Positions 1 to 12,800 of a stretch of DNA of 64,000 nucleotides are shown here, piece after piece (position 1 is the first letter of the stretch; each line of letters opens with the position of its first letter). The stretch comes from Tieghemostelium lacteum (taxonomy: Eukaryota > Evosea > Eumycetozoa > Dictyosteliales > Raperosteliaceae). The stretch is taken from positions 930,001 to 994,000 of the forward strand of contig LODT01000037.1 of assembly GCA_001606155.1 (NCBI GenBank), in the 5' to 3' direction. Position numbers and translations under genes: made by a program. The notes beneath the pieces were generated by a model, which worked only from the letters and a program-made list of their open reading frames with translations, had not been told where the DNA came from and ran no database searches.

Positions 1-1
1 T

Positions 2-1042
2 ACACCCCCTGAAGGTCTCCCCGAAGTCGATTGGGACTCCTTTGAGGATTTTGACGAATTTCAAGAAAATCTTCACCCCTTTTGGAAAGAATGGATTTTT
101 GAACAGCAAGAAAAGGAAAAGGAGAGAATACAACCATATATGGTCCCTACAAAATACATAGCACCACCTTGGAAGCCATTTGACTATATAAAAGCAGTTT
201 ATATGGGGTTCTGGAGAACGGTAGATTTGGTTACTAGATTTATACCAAAACACAAACCTTTATTGTTGACATTTTACATGAAGATGTTTAACTCAAAGAA
301 TCCTCTAAATAAGGTTCTACACGATTACAGAGAGTTTCTGTTACCCGAGGTTAACTTCCCACACATTCATCGTGACGTTAAATGCAATACCATTCCAGAG
401 TTTTTCTATCACTTTTATAAAGGTAATCTTAGAGAGTTGGAGTACTTTACCACTCCAGAGAATTTCCGTATGCAGAAGCGTATGATTGAGTCGATGGAAG
501 CTGGTAATAGAATTATGGACCACACACTGGTACGTAAACCTCGTACCAAGTTTATCAAGTTTTCATCCAATGAGGAATCAACTCATTTGGAGTTTGAGTA
601 TATGACATCGTGTAACTATATAGTCGGTTTCAGGGACTACGAAGGTGTTCCACAGGACATTGGTAACGAAGGTGACTGTGTCTACAGAGCAATCAATAGA
701 GTCTATGTATGCGCAATCCTTCGTGAGAATGCTGATGAGTTCTTTGATTTCCCAATGGTTGTAGACAGAGTTGTACCCTACGGTTACCCACGTATCAATA
801 AGAGGGCAACTGCCATTTTAAGACGTTTGAAAAAGAAACAATTGGAACAAGCAGATCTCGAAGAACTAGATAAAGATGAAAATAATGATGATGATATAGA
901 AGAAGAAGAAGATGATGGTGAAGATAAAGATGAAAAAGAAAAATCAGGTAAACAAAAATCAGATAAAGATTCAACTGAAAAGAAATCTACCTCCTCAAAA
1001 AAGTCAAATGAAAATAACAAAAAGGATAGTGATAAGAAATAA
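2..1042 (+). CDS. Tim44-like domain protein (5' partial)
   Basis: The frame is open from base 2 to the stop, so the gene starts left of the window. From about residue 100 the pattern matches the Tim44-like fold (Tim44, MRPL45): a segment ending REFLLPEV, helices around FYKGNLRELEYF, then beta strands through the THLEFEYMTSCNYIVGFRDY region and closing strand INRVYVCAILREN. In Tim44 this domain binds the inner mitochondrial membrane next to the import motor. The last ~80 residues are a low-complexity Glu/Asp/Lys/Ser tail, not usual for Tim44. It could be Tim44 itself or another mitochondrial Tim44-like protein; the N-terminus that would decide is missing. Confidence 0.55.
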   Translation, partial: TPPEGLPEVDWDSFEDFDEFQENLHPFWKEWIFEQQEKEKERIQPYMVPTKYIAPPWKPFDYIKAVYMGFWRTVDLVTRFIPKHKPLLLTFYMKMFNSKNPLNKVLHDYREFLLPEVNFPHIHRDVKCNTIPEFFYHFYKGNLRELEYFTTPENFRMQKRMIESMEAGNRIMDHTLVRKPRTKFIKFSSNEESTHLEFEYMTSCNYIVGFRDYEGVPQDIGNEGDCVYRAINRVYVCAILRENADEFFDFPMVVDRVVPYGYPRINKRATAILRRLKKKQLEQADLEELDKDENNDDDIEEEEDDGEDKDEKEKSGKQKSDKDSTEKKSTSSKKSNENNKKDSDKK

Positions 1043-1189
1043 AGTTAGTTATTTCTTTTTGTTAGAATTTTCTTTCGAGATATTTTTTTGTATTTTCACT
1101 GCATCTTTGAGTTTTTAAAATGCATTAGTTATTTTTTTTTAACAAAACCTCTAGTATAAATATTTTCAAATAGTGAATACCAATGTGGA

Positions 1190-2600
1190 ATGATGATTGA
1201 TTTTTTTAGTATATTTTGTTACATGGTGATAGTATGCACACTATTACAGTTTTATATATTTTATGGAAAGCAGAAATTAGATGATTCTAGTAGCAATGAG
1301 GGAATATATAATAGTGGAAGTGTATTTAAATCATTTCAAAGAGGATATTTAATAGTATATCTTCTGGCAATGACAGCAGATTGGTTACAGGGCCCTTATG
1401 TATATGCACTTTATGAATCCTATGGATTTGATAAACATCAAATTGCCATATTGTTTATCATAGGTTTCTTTTCATCGATGGTATTCGGGGCTATTGTAGG
1501 TCCAATTGCAGATAGATATGGTAGAAAGTTAATGATAGTACTATTTGGATTTCTATATGCTGGAAGTTGTTTGACTAAATTGTATAATAATTTTGGTATT
1601 TTGGTACTTGGAAGACTTTTAGGTGGCATATCAACAAGTCTTTTGTTTTCTGTGTTTGAAGCTTGGATGATATCAGAGCACTCTGCAAGAGGGTTTCCAA
1701 GTGACCTCTTGTCCAATACATTCTATCTATCAACACTTTTTAATGGTCTTGTTGCTATTGGATCAGGACTTTGGGCATCAGAATCTGCAAATAGATGGGG
1801 ATATGTATCACCATTCATGTGGTCTGCACTCTTACTTATATTGGTATCTGTCATTGTATACTATACTTGGAATGAGAATTATATAGATTCGTCACAGAGA
1901 TCATCATTATTAGACGGTTACAAAGAATCTTTTAACTTTTTAAAAAATGATGAAAAGACCATATTATTAGGTCTCATTCAAACACTATTCGAGGCATCCA
2001 TGTACATATTTGTCTTTATGTGGACACCATCTCTAATTGAATCCTTACAGGCAATAGATCCAACTAGCAGTAACATTATATCATCCCTACCATTTGGTTT
2101 AATATTTGCAAGCTTTATGGTTTGTGTAATGATTGGATCATCCATATTTAATATAATTACATCAAAATCCAAAGATATTCAATCACATAAATCAATATTG
2201 CTATCACTTTTGATAGTCTCTTCTTTATGTTTTTTAATGCCATCTCTATCGAATGTATGTATACTTACCTTCCCCTAATGATAATTTCTAACATTGATAT
2301 ACTTCTTAATAGAATCCACTGGTACTATATAGTTCATTTATCATATTTGAAGTTTGTTGTGGACTCTATTATCCATGTGTTGGTACACTAAGAGGACCAT
2401 TCATACCGGAATCTTATAGAGCTACCATTATGAATTATTTTAGAGTTCCATTAAATCTTTTAGTGGTATTGATTCTAACTAATGTCTCCAGTATATCAAC
2501 ACAAAATATATTCTTACTATGTTCCTTTTGGTTGGCTTTGGGTGTGTTACTACAGTATAGGTTTATTGAAAAAACAAAATCAATTTCTAAATTAAATTAA
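1190..2600 (+). CDS. mfsd5: MFSD5-type (DUF791) major facilitator transporter
   Basis: Two exons, 1190-2254 and 2313-2600, joined in phase 0 over a 58-nt GTATGT...TTAATAG intron; the product is about 450 residues. The MFSD5 hallmark is clear: TADWLQGPYVYALYESYGF, then FFSSMVFGAIVG with IADRYGRK (the MFS loop 2-3 signature) and RLLGGISTSLLFSVFEAW. Exon 2 restores the family C-terminal block GTLRGPFIPESYRATIMNYF, which confirms the splice. About 12 membrane segments are visible. MFSD5 proteins have been linked to molybdate uptake; substrate here is inferred only. ATG codons stand at 1190 and 1193. The gene follows the Tim44-like gene by 147 bp in the same direction. Confidence 0.85.
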
Positions 2601-2813
2601 ATTAATTAATTTTAGTTATTTGATTATATATAATAATATATTTACAGACACTTTAATACTAATAAAGTTCGAACCATCTTTTCATTTTATAAAAAAAACT
2701 AATCTGGAGTTTTATGTGTATCCCTGGGTGACATGTTGATATTTATTATTACAAAGAATTATTCATTCAATTATTAATATTAATAAAATAGTAAAATTAG
2801 AATGTACAGGTGT

Positions 2814-5053
2814 CTATTGTTCATCATCACCTTTTATGGACTGTTGAACTTCATTATTGTTGTTTGAATCATGATCATTTTCAAACACAATAGTTGGTGG
2901 ATTATTAATGTTTTGTTCCTTTTCTTTAAATATTTGGGTGTCTTGATTTTGTATTTCTTGAATTGTATTTTGAACTGTAGGTGTTTCACCAATTACAGTT
3001 TCATTCACTTGACTGATTTTTTGAATTTCTTTTGGTTGATTAACACCGTCTACAATGGGTGTAGTTGGAGTGCTAATTGTTATTAAATCTTGATGGTATT
3101 GATTTGTATTCAATGTATCCATTTCAATAGTACTATTACTATTGTTATTGTTATTATTTGTTGAAGCCATTAAAGATATAGTACTAGCTTGTAGAGTTTT
3201 TCTCTTATCTTTTTTAGAATTGGAAGAGGTGTAAGAGTAATCAGAAGTTGTTGATAAACCAGTATTGGTAGTTTCGGTGTTTTTTCCAGATCTCTTTGAC
3301 AATCTAAGTACCATATAATTATATAGAGATGTTGATTTAATGATATGAGCTATAAATACTATTTTGGTTGATTCTGCAAAGAGTTTTGGTGCATCATCAA
3401 CACCTAATCCAATAAAACCTGCAAATCCAACAGTGGAGGTGGATATAATATTAAGTAGACGGAATGTTGCAAAAGGAGCATTAGCTTCACAAGTTGTTCC
3501 ACCACCTGACAGAACACATTGAAAGTATCTTTCAATACTAGCTTTAAATTCATCTGATTTCGCGTCAAAATAAAAGTTACAGAAACATCCAAAACTAATG
3601 GCAAATACCACCCATATCATAAACACAATCATACGTATATTGAATATAATAATCTTTCTATTTGGAACTAAATGGTAGGTTTCTATAACTCTCTTTACTG
3701 AGAAAATCAAAAAGTAGCACCCCAAAATCACAAATGTAAGCATGGGTATATAAAAACACAAGTAAACCCATGCCGAGTCATTTCCTCTCTGCATCCAACA
3801 CCCACTAGCACCTATGCTAGCTCCAAATATCTTTCCAGCAAATGGAGCAATAGTACAAAGTATGGGTATACCCCATGATACAACTCTTATATATCTATAA
3901 TATACATTTCTCTCTATAAAAACAGTAAAAATAGAAATTAATAATTGTTTTGACTTAAACTTATTTACTGATATACCTACGAATCCTAATGGTAAGATAG
4001 AAGTCATAACAGATATTCAACCACCATATACATGAAGTTAGTAATCCAAAATGGAAAAAAAAGGCATTGAAACCACAGTGTGGGTCACTTTGATTTGCAA
4101 ATCTTCCTGGGTCATCTGTACATACAAAGTTATCCCAAGTACCTTTGGCAGCTGAGAATTCCATGTAATATGCTATAGAGATCATGATACAACCACTGGC
4201 AAAGGATGCAATAGTTTCTGTTCTGAAGGTCCATTTGTTGGGTAATATGGCATAGACTGCAAGTAGGTAAACTGATGTTGTAAATGAGAATAAGTAGGTT
4301 ATGATTCTAGCAGTTCTAAATCCTTCTAAATCCTTTTCAGGAAATACTTTGAAGGGACATGGAATTGCACAACCTTCACTAACAAAATAGTAGCTTAGTT
4401 TATCTCTTTTGTCAGGTTCAACATATACCAAAGGATAGGTACATGACCCTGTATTTTCAGGATAATCTTTAACGCCTATACCCGCATTACACTGTATAGT
4501 TTCCGTTCCACCTCCATAAGCTGCTAAATCATATTGTGTGCTATTGTCTGGATATGCAGGATACCCTAACGAATCTATTTGGTCGCATGTAAATGTTGGA
4601 TCAGCTTGTCTTATAAGTGACCCACATTGACCATTTACATTTTCTGTTTGTCTTAATTAGTTCACTTGCGTTTTTTTTATAAATGATTTTTAAAACACAC
4701 TTACCACAAACAGATTTACAAGGGTTAGAAGGTAAACTAATGTGAGGTGTTGTATTTGTAATTTCTGTGCATGGAGGATATAACGTCAGACAAATCAATT
4801 TTATAATGGGATTTGCACAATCTTGTAAAAATGATTTTAGTTCTATAATAGTTTCAGCATCTGCTTTATTTTCCTCTTGAGTTTTGCTTGAATTTAAATA
4901 AAATGTGCTGTATGGTAAAACTAAGGCACATGGTGAATCTGCTAAAATGGTTTGACAAGTTGCATTCACATCAATAGCTGCACTCAGTAAAGGTACAAAA
5001 AATATAATACAAATAATAGTAAATCTAATACTATTTCTAGTGGTAGTGCTCAT
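2814..5053 (-). CDS. Frizzled/Smoothened-like receptor
   Basis: Three exons: 5053-4705, 4643-3981 and 3913-2814, giving 703 residues in one frame. A signal peptide (FTIICIIFFVPLLSAAI) is followed by a Cys-rich Frizzled-like domain (CQTIL..SPC..., LTLYPPCTEI, NPCKSVC, NGQCGSL), then seven hydrophobic helices from about residue 240 (ARIITYLFSFTTSVYLL onward) with the usual YRYIRVVSWGIPILCTIAP stretch around helix 4. The C-terminal ~170 residues are Ser/Thr/Asn/Gln-rich cytosolic tail. The family (fsl genes) is expanded in dictyostelids. The first intron ends at AAACAG, which restores the Cys pattern; the second uses GTAGGT. Ligand and pathway are unknown. Confidence 0.85.
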
Positions 5054-5325
5054 TGCCTCGAGTGATTTAAATATTTTTAAAAATAAATATAAAAGATGAG
5101 GAATAAATTCATAAATAGAATATTTAAATAGTTATTTTTGTGATTAGTGAAATATCAGGGATTCATAGTTTATCTTTTCAAAAATGAAAAATCTGATTCT
5201 GTTGCAAGGATCAAAGAAATTAAATTCAATGAAGAAAAATATCTAATTTAATTTTTTTGAGTTTTGTTGATGGATATTTTTGTTTTAGTTTTTCTCTTAA
5301 TTAAGTTGTTCATTATTCAATATTT

Positions 5326-8300
5326 TTAGTATTGATTAATATTTTGTAGTCTCTTATTTAGTTTTCTATTTTGTGATCTTTTATGAAAAACAAATACAGC
5401 GGCAGCAATAACCCCAGCAAAAAATGCCACACAACCAATTACAATACCTGCAATTTTAGCACCTGATAATTTCTTTTTTGATTTTCCAGTACATAATGAA
5501 TCTGATTTCTCTGATGCAGGTGTGGTATCGAGTAATATAGAAAAATCAGGATCCAAAACAACTTTTTCATTGTAAAATGGAATATTTATACCAATGAGTG
5601 TGTTAATGGCATTGGTTGTTGGATTGTCTTCAAATTTACTAAGAACTTTAGAAGATACGTCTTCAATGTTGGTATCAATCATTGCTCTTTTGATGAATCT
5701 TGCATAGAGGGAGTGAGTGTCTACTTGTAATTTAAAGTAGTCTGCAGTGGTGTCAGTTGTATTTCCACTTTCTTGAATGATACATGAATCTTTAGTGTCA
5801 CCCGACAATTGAATTCCAGTAGACAATACCAATTGGAGATAATTATAGGTTGATGAAAAGTCATATGGAGTGATATCAATTGAGTATTTCAATGTTGATG
5901 GTTTCATGTTTATGTATTTTCCTGCAAATTCTATGGTTTGGTTTTTGAGAAAGAATTCAATTGTTACTGTTATATTGGTTTCTAAATCTTGATTTTGAAT
6001 TGTAGTTGTATAGATGTAGAGTGGATTTCCACTTGCTGATGTTGTGGAGTTTACCAGATACCATAGATCCAATGAATGGTTTTTTACATAGACATTTTGG
6101 AAATCTAATTCATTGAGTGCAATAACTGATATTAATGTTGATATAGTTTCATATCCGCCATCACCATCTGGAATCTCAACTGAAGTGTTTGTTGTAGGTT
6201 TGGTTGGATCGACAGATGGGTTATCAGTAGGAATATGTTCAGAAGAACAATCTTCTCCTTCCCATTTATCATTACAATCACATCCAGTACTCAAACATTT
6301 ACCATTTCCATTACATATTGGTTGACCTGGACATGTACCTGGTTGGGGTGTTGTAGTTACTGGTGGTGTACCAGATGAACCATTAGAATCAGTTGGAGTA
6401 CCAGTAGAGGAATCAGTAGGAGTATCAGTAGAAGAATCAGTAGGAGTATCAGTAGAAGAATTAGTAGGAGTATCAGTAGGAATTAAAGTTGGATTAGGGG
6501 TTGGTAATGGTGGTGGGGTAAATGATCTTGGTGATGATGGATTGATAGTATAATTATTAGAAGAAATACCATTAATTTTTACCATTACTGTAAGCTTACT
6601 ACCTGAAAGAACTATATTATTAACAACTAATGCAATTCCAGAAAAGAATGTTATTGTTCTTGTAATTACTCCTGAGCCATCATCAGTTGTTAAAATAGCT
6701 TTAGATGGATCATTTCCAAATTTATGACCAAGAATGGTGAGTGATCCACCAGAACTTGTGAATGGATAATGTCCATCAATTAAAGGTACTGTATAATCCA
6801 TTTTAGTTGAAGAAGTTGCTGTGGCATCCTCAAATCCTATCATATTCAATAAAACATCTGAAATACCATATATTGCAATTCTGTAAATACCATTGACATG
6901 TTCTTTGGCCCATCCATAAGGTAATTGAGTTGTGCAAGTACCAGTGAAATTGGTTAGAGATGTGATTGTCATTTCACAAGGGAATGTGAATTCAGCGTAA
7001 AGAGATGATGCTCTTGCATAGGGAATGTGTCTTGGTGAAATTGGGTTTGCATCATATCCAGAGAAATTGTATACATATTTTCTATTTATAACTCCAACAT
7101 CAAGATTACTGTCATACATTCCAACATAGTTCATTTGAACGTCTGGAGGTATGACATCACCGTTGACAGCTGTACAGGTAAATTGTAATGGAATATCCCA
7201 GTTTCCATTTAACTGGTATAATGGATCAATTCCAGTGTAACCATTGAGTGTTGTAATACCTTTATCAAAGACAGCTTCTTGATTTCCATTGTCAATCAAT
7301 TGAACATATGTTATTCTGAAAACTAAGTTTTGGTTACACATTTGGTAATCTGAAAGAGGGATGGAAAGGGTATAGTTATCGTTATAAGGATTCTTGTTGA
7401 GTACCAATGGATCAAGAACAAATTCATATGGAATTATATCAATGTCAGATTGAACTTTAATCAAACCTTTCTTGAAACCATTGACCTTGTCTTGAATGTT
7501 TACTAGGTACCCCATATTGTTTGCATTGGTAAATGTTGTGATGGAGTAAACCAAAGGAGGCATTCTATCAGCTCCAACAGTGGATGTGAATCTCAAAGTT
7601 GCATTACTACCAACAATATTTACCAACATATCAGAGTTTACCAAGATATCAGGATAATAGAGTGTATAGAATATAGGTCCAGTTGGAGGGTTCATAGAAA
7701 CATCAAAATCAATGGCATAACAATTCAAATCCTTATCCCAAACACCAAGGTATTTCTTGTTGCTTGCAGTATCAAATTGTAAATACACTTGTGCATTTTT
7801 GTTGTTTCCAGTGAAACTTATAAACAGAGTGTTTTTAATGTTAATGTTTGTAAGATCAACATTATTGTATAGGAAAATGAAAGATGAGATGAAACTTGGT
7901 GATGATATAAATTGACTAACTGGTATTGTGCCTGGGAAATTGGTGAATGGAAGATCTAATCCAGATGGAATATATTTCTGAGCATTTCCACAGTTATCAT
8001 AAGCATAGACATCAAAGTCTGATGGCTGTGATATACCGTTGAATGGAATGATAGCTTCAAATATTCCGGTTGTCATAAATTGGTTATAGAAAGGTAAAGT
8101 AACTGCTGAATATCCAGCTCTGAAGTAATAGTCATTGAAGACTTTGAATCTAAAAATACCAGATTGAGTATCAGATGCAAAGATCCTAACTAAAACAGAT
8201 GCATTCTGAAATGGATAGTATTGAACTGATAAAATGGTAGGAGGGGTGACATCAGCTGTTGGATTAGCAGTGGCATCAGTACCTGTAAAGAAGTTGGTCA

Positions 8301-9633
8301 GTGTTATCTTTCCAGTGTACCAAGTACTAATCATAAGTTTGATAAACATTTTAGCTTCTTTATTGGTACCAGATTGGAACCCATAAGTACCTGGAACCAC
8401 ATGATTATCGATCATCACAGTAGACCCAAATGAAAACCCATAAGCATGCTCTGCAAGATTTTGAAATTTGGAAGCACTTCCATATGCACTACATAGTCTA
8501 TATCCCAGAGATGTATAATCACCACAACTGAAATAGAAATCATTGGTGGTTTGGAAAGCAGGGAATGGTGTTACAGTAGTATAAGGCAGTGAACTACGTG
8601 ATAATGAATTTCTCACCAGTGAATCAAAATATATAATTTCATTGATATAGCTACCAGTAGCAGTAATTTGAGCTGTACTGAGGAAGGTTACATCAGTACT
8701 AGTTTCATAGACCAATCTCAAATTTGGAGTGACAGATTCTATTCGAAGAAATGGATATAAAATGGTATCAATTGGTTTCTGAAAAGTTATAGAATTAGTC
8801 ATAGTACTTGGATAAATAGCCGCAGTTACTCCAGATGGATAAAACTTCCAAAATTCAGATGCATAGCTTCCATTTACAGGTACTGAGGAAGGTATTAGTA
8901 TTAGGTGTATTAAAATATTGGGTTTAGGATACATACAACTTGGCATTATAGAATCTATGTTACCAGAGTAAGCTACTCTACCCAGGATATCAGTGATAAT
9001 AATAGGAATTTGGGCTGGAATGCTACCAGGAAAAGTATTAGATGGTGGTAAATGCACATTTATAAATAGTTGACCAAAGACAGATCTTTGGGGTTCACAA
9101 ATGAATGTTCCACAATATACAGTGATTAAATCATAATAGGATTTAATAAGATTAAAATTTAACATATAAGTACCAGCCCAATATCTATAGAGACTGTTTT
9201 CTATATAACTGCCGGAAACTGAAACTGAATATAATGTGAATGGATTGGGTATCATTTGACATTGTGGAAATGTAATTGTTATTTGATCTTTTGTTACCTC
9301 ATTCTCTTGGAGAGTCACAACAGTTGAAGATTCACCATACTCCATCAAAGCAGTGATCTTTACTACATAGGTTTTTGAAGATACATCTGATGTCAAAGCT
9401 GTAGTAACTGCTGATCTATCAAAAATAGATAATGTTATTCCTGACAAATCATTTGTATTTTTATATTGAATGTAAAATATAAAATTACATCCATTGGTAT
9501 CGTCTCCATATTTGTTATTGAAATTTGCAGGTGTTCTATCAATCATATCAAATCCACCAGGTGAAGAATTTATAAAATTTATATAAAATACAACTAAAAT
9601 TAGAAATACATAGTGTCCTCTAATGAATGACAT
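5326..9633 (-). CDS. ComC-like EGF/IPT-TIG surface protein
   Basis: A single 1435-residue exon. The frame runs up to 9729 but only from a GTG; the first in-frame ATG, at 9633, opens directly onto a signal peptide (GHYVFLILVVFYINFINSS), so I chose it. The long N-terminal part is beta-rich with many Asn-glycosylation sites. Near the C-terminal third come an IPT/TIG-like segment (YPFTSSGGSLTILGHKFG), a threonine-proline repeat (TDTPTDSS units), an EGF module (CNGNGKCLSTGCDCNDKWEGEDC), a ComC-type beta domain and one transmembrane helix (AGIVIGCVAFFAGVIAAAVF) with a short basic tail. Such type I membrane proteins are related to Dictyostelium ComC. Two relatives lie at 49.9-58.6 kb. The role is probably cell-cell recognition or signalling in development, by family only. 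Confidence 0.8.
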   Translation of the reverse strand: MSFIRGHYVFLILVVFYINFINSSPGGFDMIDRTPANFNNKYGDDTNGCNFIFYIQYKNTNDLSGITLSIFDRSAVTTALTSDVSSKTYVVKITALMEYGESSTVVTLQENEVTKDQITITFPQCQMIPNPFTLYSVSVSGSYIENSLYRYWAGTYMLNFNLIKSYYDLITVYCGTFICEPQRSVFGQLFINVHLPPSNTFPGSIPAQIPIIITDILGRVAYSGNIDSIMPSCMYPKPNILIHLILIPSSVPVNGSYASEFWKFYPSGVTAAIYPSTMTNSITFQKPIDTILYPFLRIESVTPNLRLVYETSTDVTFLSTAQITATGSYINEIIYFDSLVRNSLSRSSLPYTTVTPFPAFQTTNDFYFSCGDYTSLGYRLCSAYGSASKFQNLAEHAYGFSFGSTVMIDNHVVPGTYGFQSGTNKEAKMFIKLMISTWYTGKITLTNFFTGTDATANPTADVTPPTILSVQYYPFQNASVLVRIFASDTQSGIFRFKVFNDYYFRAGYSAVTLPFYNQFMTTGIFEAIIPFNGISQPSDFDVYAYDNCGNAQKYIPSGLDLPFTNFPGTIPVSQFISSPSFISSFIFLYNNVDLTNINIKNTLFISFTGNNKNAQVYLQFDTASNKKYLGVWDKDLNCYAIDFDVSMNPPTGPIFYTLYYPDILVNSDMLVNIVGSNATLRFTSTVGADRMPPLVYSITTFTNANNMGYLVNIQDKVNGFKKGLIKVQSDIDIIPYEFVLDPLVLNKNPYNDNYTLSIPLSDYQMCNQNLVFRITYVQLIDNGNQEAVFDKGITTLNGYTGIDPLYQLNGNWDIPLQFTCTAVNGDVIPPDVQMNYVGMYDSNLDVGVINRKYVYNFSGYDANPISPRHIPYARASSLYAEFTFPCEMTITSLTNFTGTCTTQLPYGWAKEHVNGIYRIAIYGISDVLLNMIGFEDATATSSTKMDYTVPLIDGHYPFTSSGGSLTILGHKFGNDPSKAILTTDDGSGVITRTITFFSGIALVVNNIVLSGSKLTVMVKINGISSNNYTINPSSPRSFTPPPLPTPNPTLIPTDTPTNSSTDTPTDSSTDTPTDSSTGTPTDSNGSSGTPPVTTTPQPGTCPGQPICNGNGKCLSTGCDCNDKWEGEDCSSEHIPTDNPSVDPTKPTTNTSVEIPDGDGGYETISTLISVIALNELDFQNVYVKNHSLDLWYLVNSTTSASGNPLYIYTTTIQNQDLETNITVTIEFFLKNQTIEFAGKYINMKPSTLKYSIDITPYDFSSTYNYLQLVLSTGIQLSGDTKDSCIIQESGNTTDTTADYFKLQVDTHSLYARFIKRAMIDTNIEDVSSKVLSKFEDNPTTNAINTLIGINIPFYNEKVVLDPDFSILLDTTPASEKSDSLCTGKSKKKLSGAKIAGIVIGCVAFFAGVIAAAVFVFHKRSQNRKLNKRLQNINQY

Positions 9634-9837
9634 TCTGTAAAACTTTAACTGTGAAATAAAATATTTAAATTTTCGAAAAGAATACTGGTAATTCGCAAAA
9701 AAGATATTTTTCAAACGATGAAAATCCACACGTTTTTAAGATGACATTTTTTTGAATGATGTGATTAGTTTTGGATTGCAAAAATAGAAAGACAATTTTT
9801 AAATTCTTTATAATATCATTTTATCTATTTAACAAGT

Positions 9838-12800
9838 TTATATTGGAGTGTTTGTACCAGCAGGAGGTGTTTTTGAACGCAGTCTTGGATCAAACCAGGT
9901 TTTTTTCTTCATGTCTTCTTGTACAAAATATTTTGAACCACGGTCATCCATTTTCTCTTGCCAACCTGATGGTAAGTCACCTGTACATTGTTGATAGATT
10001 CTCTCAAAGAAAGACTCAACATTTTCACCATCAAACAATCTATTGTGTTTTGGACCAAAAAGATTACTACCTCCGATATGGTATCCCAAAGATCTATAGG
10101 ATTCAAATTGAGCTTCTGTAAAGAATTGATCTGTAGTAGATTCATGTGGAAATGATGGATGTTGAGATTGATATTCTTTAATAATCTCATCCTCATCACC
10201 AGTTAGACAAGATTTAATATAAAGTAGATAACCAACTTCCCCATTAGGTGGTGCACTATTAGGTTCTGTAGAAGCACTACTAGATAATGACGGATTAAAT
10301 GCTTGCTGACTACTATTAATATTATTATTATTGTTGTTGCTGTTGATATTATGATGATGAGCACTTGTACTATTTGAATATGAAGATTTCTTTTGATAGA
10401 TAATCTTACCCACAGTCCAATGTTTCTTACTGTACCCATTTGCAGAACGTCTAATATCATCTAGATTAATTTGAATATTGATTCCAAAATCAATACGAAC
10501 TAGACGCATAAGTTGAGCCATTGATGGAAATGTCATATCTGGATCAGCCTCGGCATCAGATACAATAATATATTTACATTTTCTCTTTATAAGTTCGTAA
10601 GCACCTAGATTCTCAATATGACCACCATCAGAGAGATTGATACACCAGTCACGTGATGTCATGGCTGTCCACCCAAACTCTTTAACTAAATGATAACATG
10701 CAAATCCACCATAAAACAGTCTACCAAGATAAGGATGACTTAGAAAGATTCCAAGAGGATTAGGTAACCAGTATCCCAGACGAATATTAAGAATTCCAAG
10801 TGACATGACCAGTGTTGGTATAGTTGAAGTACCCATTTTAGTACCTACAGCTGCACCACTTATAGAGACTGCTGTTGCAAGGTCTAATCTTCTGTCCAGT
10901 CTCTCCATTTGTTCTGTTGAACGGTACCCTGATGATTCAGATCCACAAAAGTGCTGTGAAAATATAAAGAAATCAGTGCCTCTACTATTGGGACTATCTA
11001 CACCTTCACTATTAGTTACTGAATTCAATGCCGTATTGATCAGTAGATAGGGTCCAACAGATCTACGGTTGAGTCTAGACACCTTCTCACCACCGTAGGA
11101 TCTAAATCTACCATTTTTGATGGAGAACATGTAAGCTTTACTCAAACGATCTCTATAGTACTTGTGCATAGATGTCTCATTGATATCCAATGTGAAAAGA
11201 CTAAGTAAAGAGATACTAAAACACAGACCATTTCCAATACCAAAAAATGAACTTCCTACATCTAACCAAACACTAAGTTCCAAATAGGTCAAAATCAGTA
11301 GAAGTGGTCCTATAATAGATACAATAACATGAAATACCAGACGTTTAAGTGGTGAAAGTTTAGGATTTGTCAATAGTGTGAATGCCAATGAATCAGCAAG
11401 TATCAGTGCAATCAGAGATATCAATGGATAAACACGGAATGATGTATCATTTATACCACCAAAATAGTGAATATAGATATTCTCAATCATTGGCAGACTC
11501 TCTGTGAAGGAAGTTACAATCAACACAATGAATAGCCATCCAAATGATCTGTCATACCACACTTTTCCTCCTTCCTTTTTAAATAGCATAGGATGATTGA
11601 GATACAAGTGTAATGCCATGGAGATTCCAATCTCAACATTACCAATTCTCGATAAGATCTTACTAATCTCTGAATAGTATATAAACACAAATCCAGCAAG
11701 TAGTGGCATTGTGAATTTAGGTCTACTAATCATTGGGAAGAGGATAATGTGTATGAGTAGATTCCAACCGATTCTAACAGTTAGAAAGTATCCATCACCA
11801 AATAGAGGTACATATCTCTCAAAAAGGAGAAGTAACCAAACAAATGGAAATATACTAACAAGGTTCAGAACGATTCCACGGAGTACCAGAACAGGAAATA
11901 GAAGGAATTCAAATATTCCATTAGCAAGGTAATTTGCAGAGTTTCGTAAATGGGTTAGTGGTGCGCCTTCTTTTAGTCCTCTTCCGTAGTGGAATGGGAA
12001 GTTATGCCAATCTGTTGTATAGGTACCTTCAGAGAGTAAACTTACTAGACAACTACCAATGAACCCTCCTCCACTTACAGTAGAGAGGTAATCAATTTTC
12101 TTAAAGAACTTGTGTTTGGACAATGCTTGTAGGAGTCCAAGGTTAAAGGTAGCAGATCGTATACCACCACCACTGAGTGCCAATCCAACGAGATTAAAGT
12201 CAACAGAAGGCACCACCTTGATATTCGAAGGTTTCTTTAAGAGTTCTTTAGATGACGTACTGCTAGTTGACGAATTCAAATTTTCATTATCCATCTCATC
12301 TATGGTTTCTGAAGGTAGTGTAATTATAGGATTTATAAAAGTCTCTGGAAACTCGGTATTAAATAGTGTGGTATTGGTTGTAGTTACACTTTGGTTACTA
12401 GTTGAATAGGTGTCGCTGTTAATATCGTCTAAAAGTGTCTCTATAGTTGGCTGTTCAAAAGACATGGAAGATGACTCTGATATCCTTCCTCCTCTACCAC
12501 CTGGATGTAATGGAGTACCCTCACTTACAACAGGTGACAGATTCAAAGGTGATGGATTATCATCTTTATCATGTAGAAAACTATTAGATTTTCTAATGGT
12601 GTCTACTAAATCAGTGCAATCTGTTGACCCTGGGACAGCTGACATCTTCTCCGTACCTACACCTCCAATAGAAAATGGTGATTCGCTCATATGCTTAAAA
12701 GTACTATTCTGACTATTACTCTGTGAAGTGCTACCTGTGCTACCTGAATGTATATTATTTAAATTATTACTATTCAATATATGGTTACTAGATTGCAATG

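Noticed and set aside
4431-4700. Frameshift in the Frizzled-like gene
   Set aside because: The change of frame is fully explained by a 61-nt intron (4644-4704) whose removal restores the cysteine pattern.
9771-10121. 116-codon open frame on + antisense to the patatin-like gene
   Set aside because: It overlaps the strongly supported WW domain and stop of the patatin-like gene on the other strand and has no recognisable motif.
12110-12712. Two adjacent ~100-codon + frames
   Set aside because: Both are antisense to Ser/Thr-rich coding sequence of the patatin-like gene; such frames arise from its codon bias.
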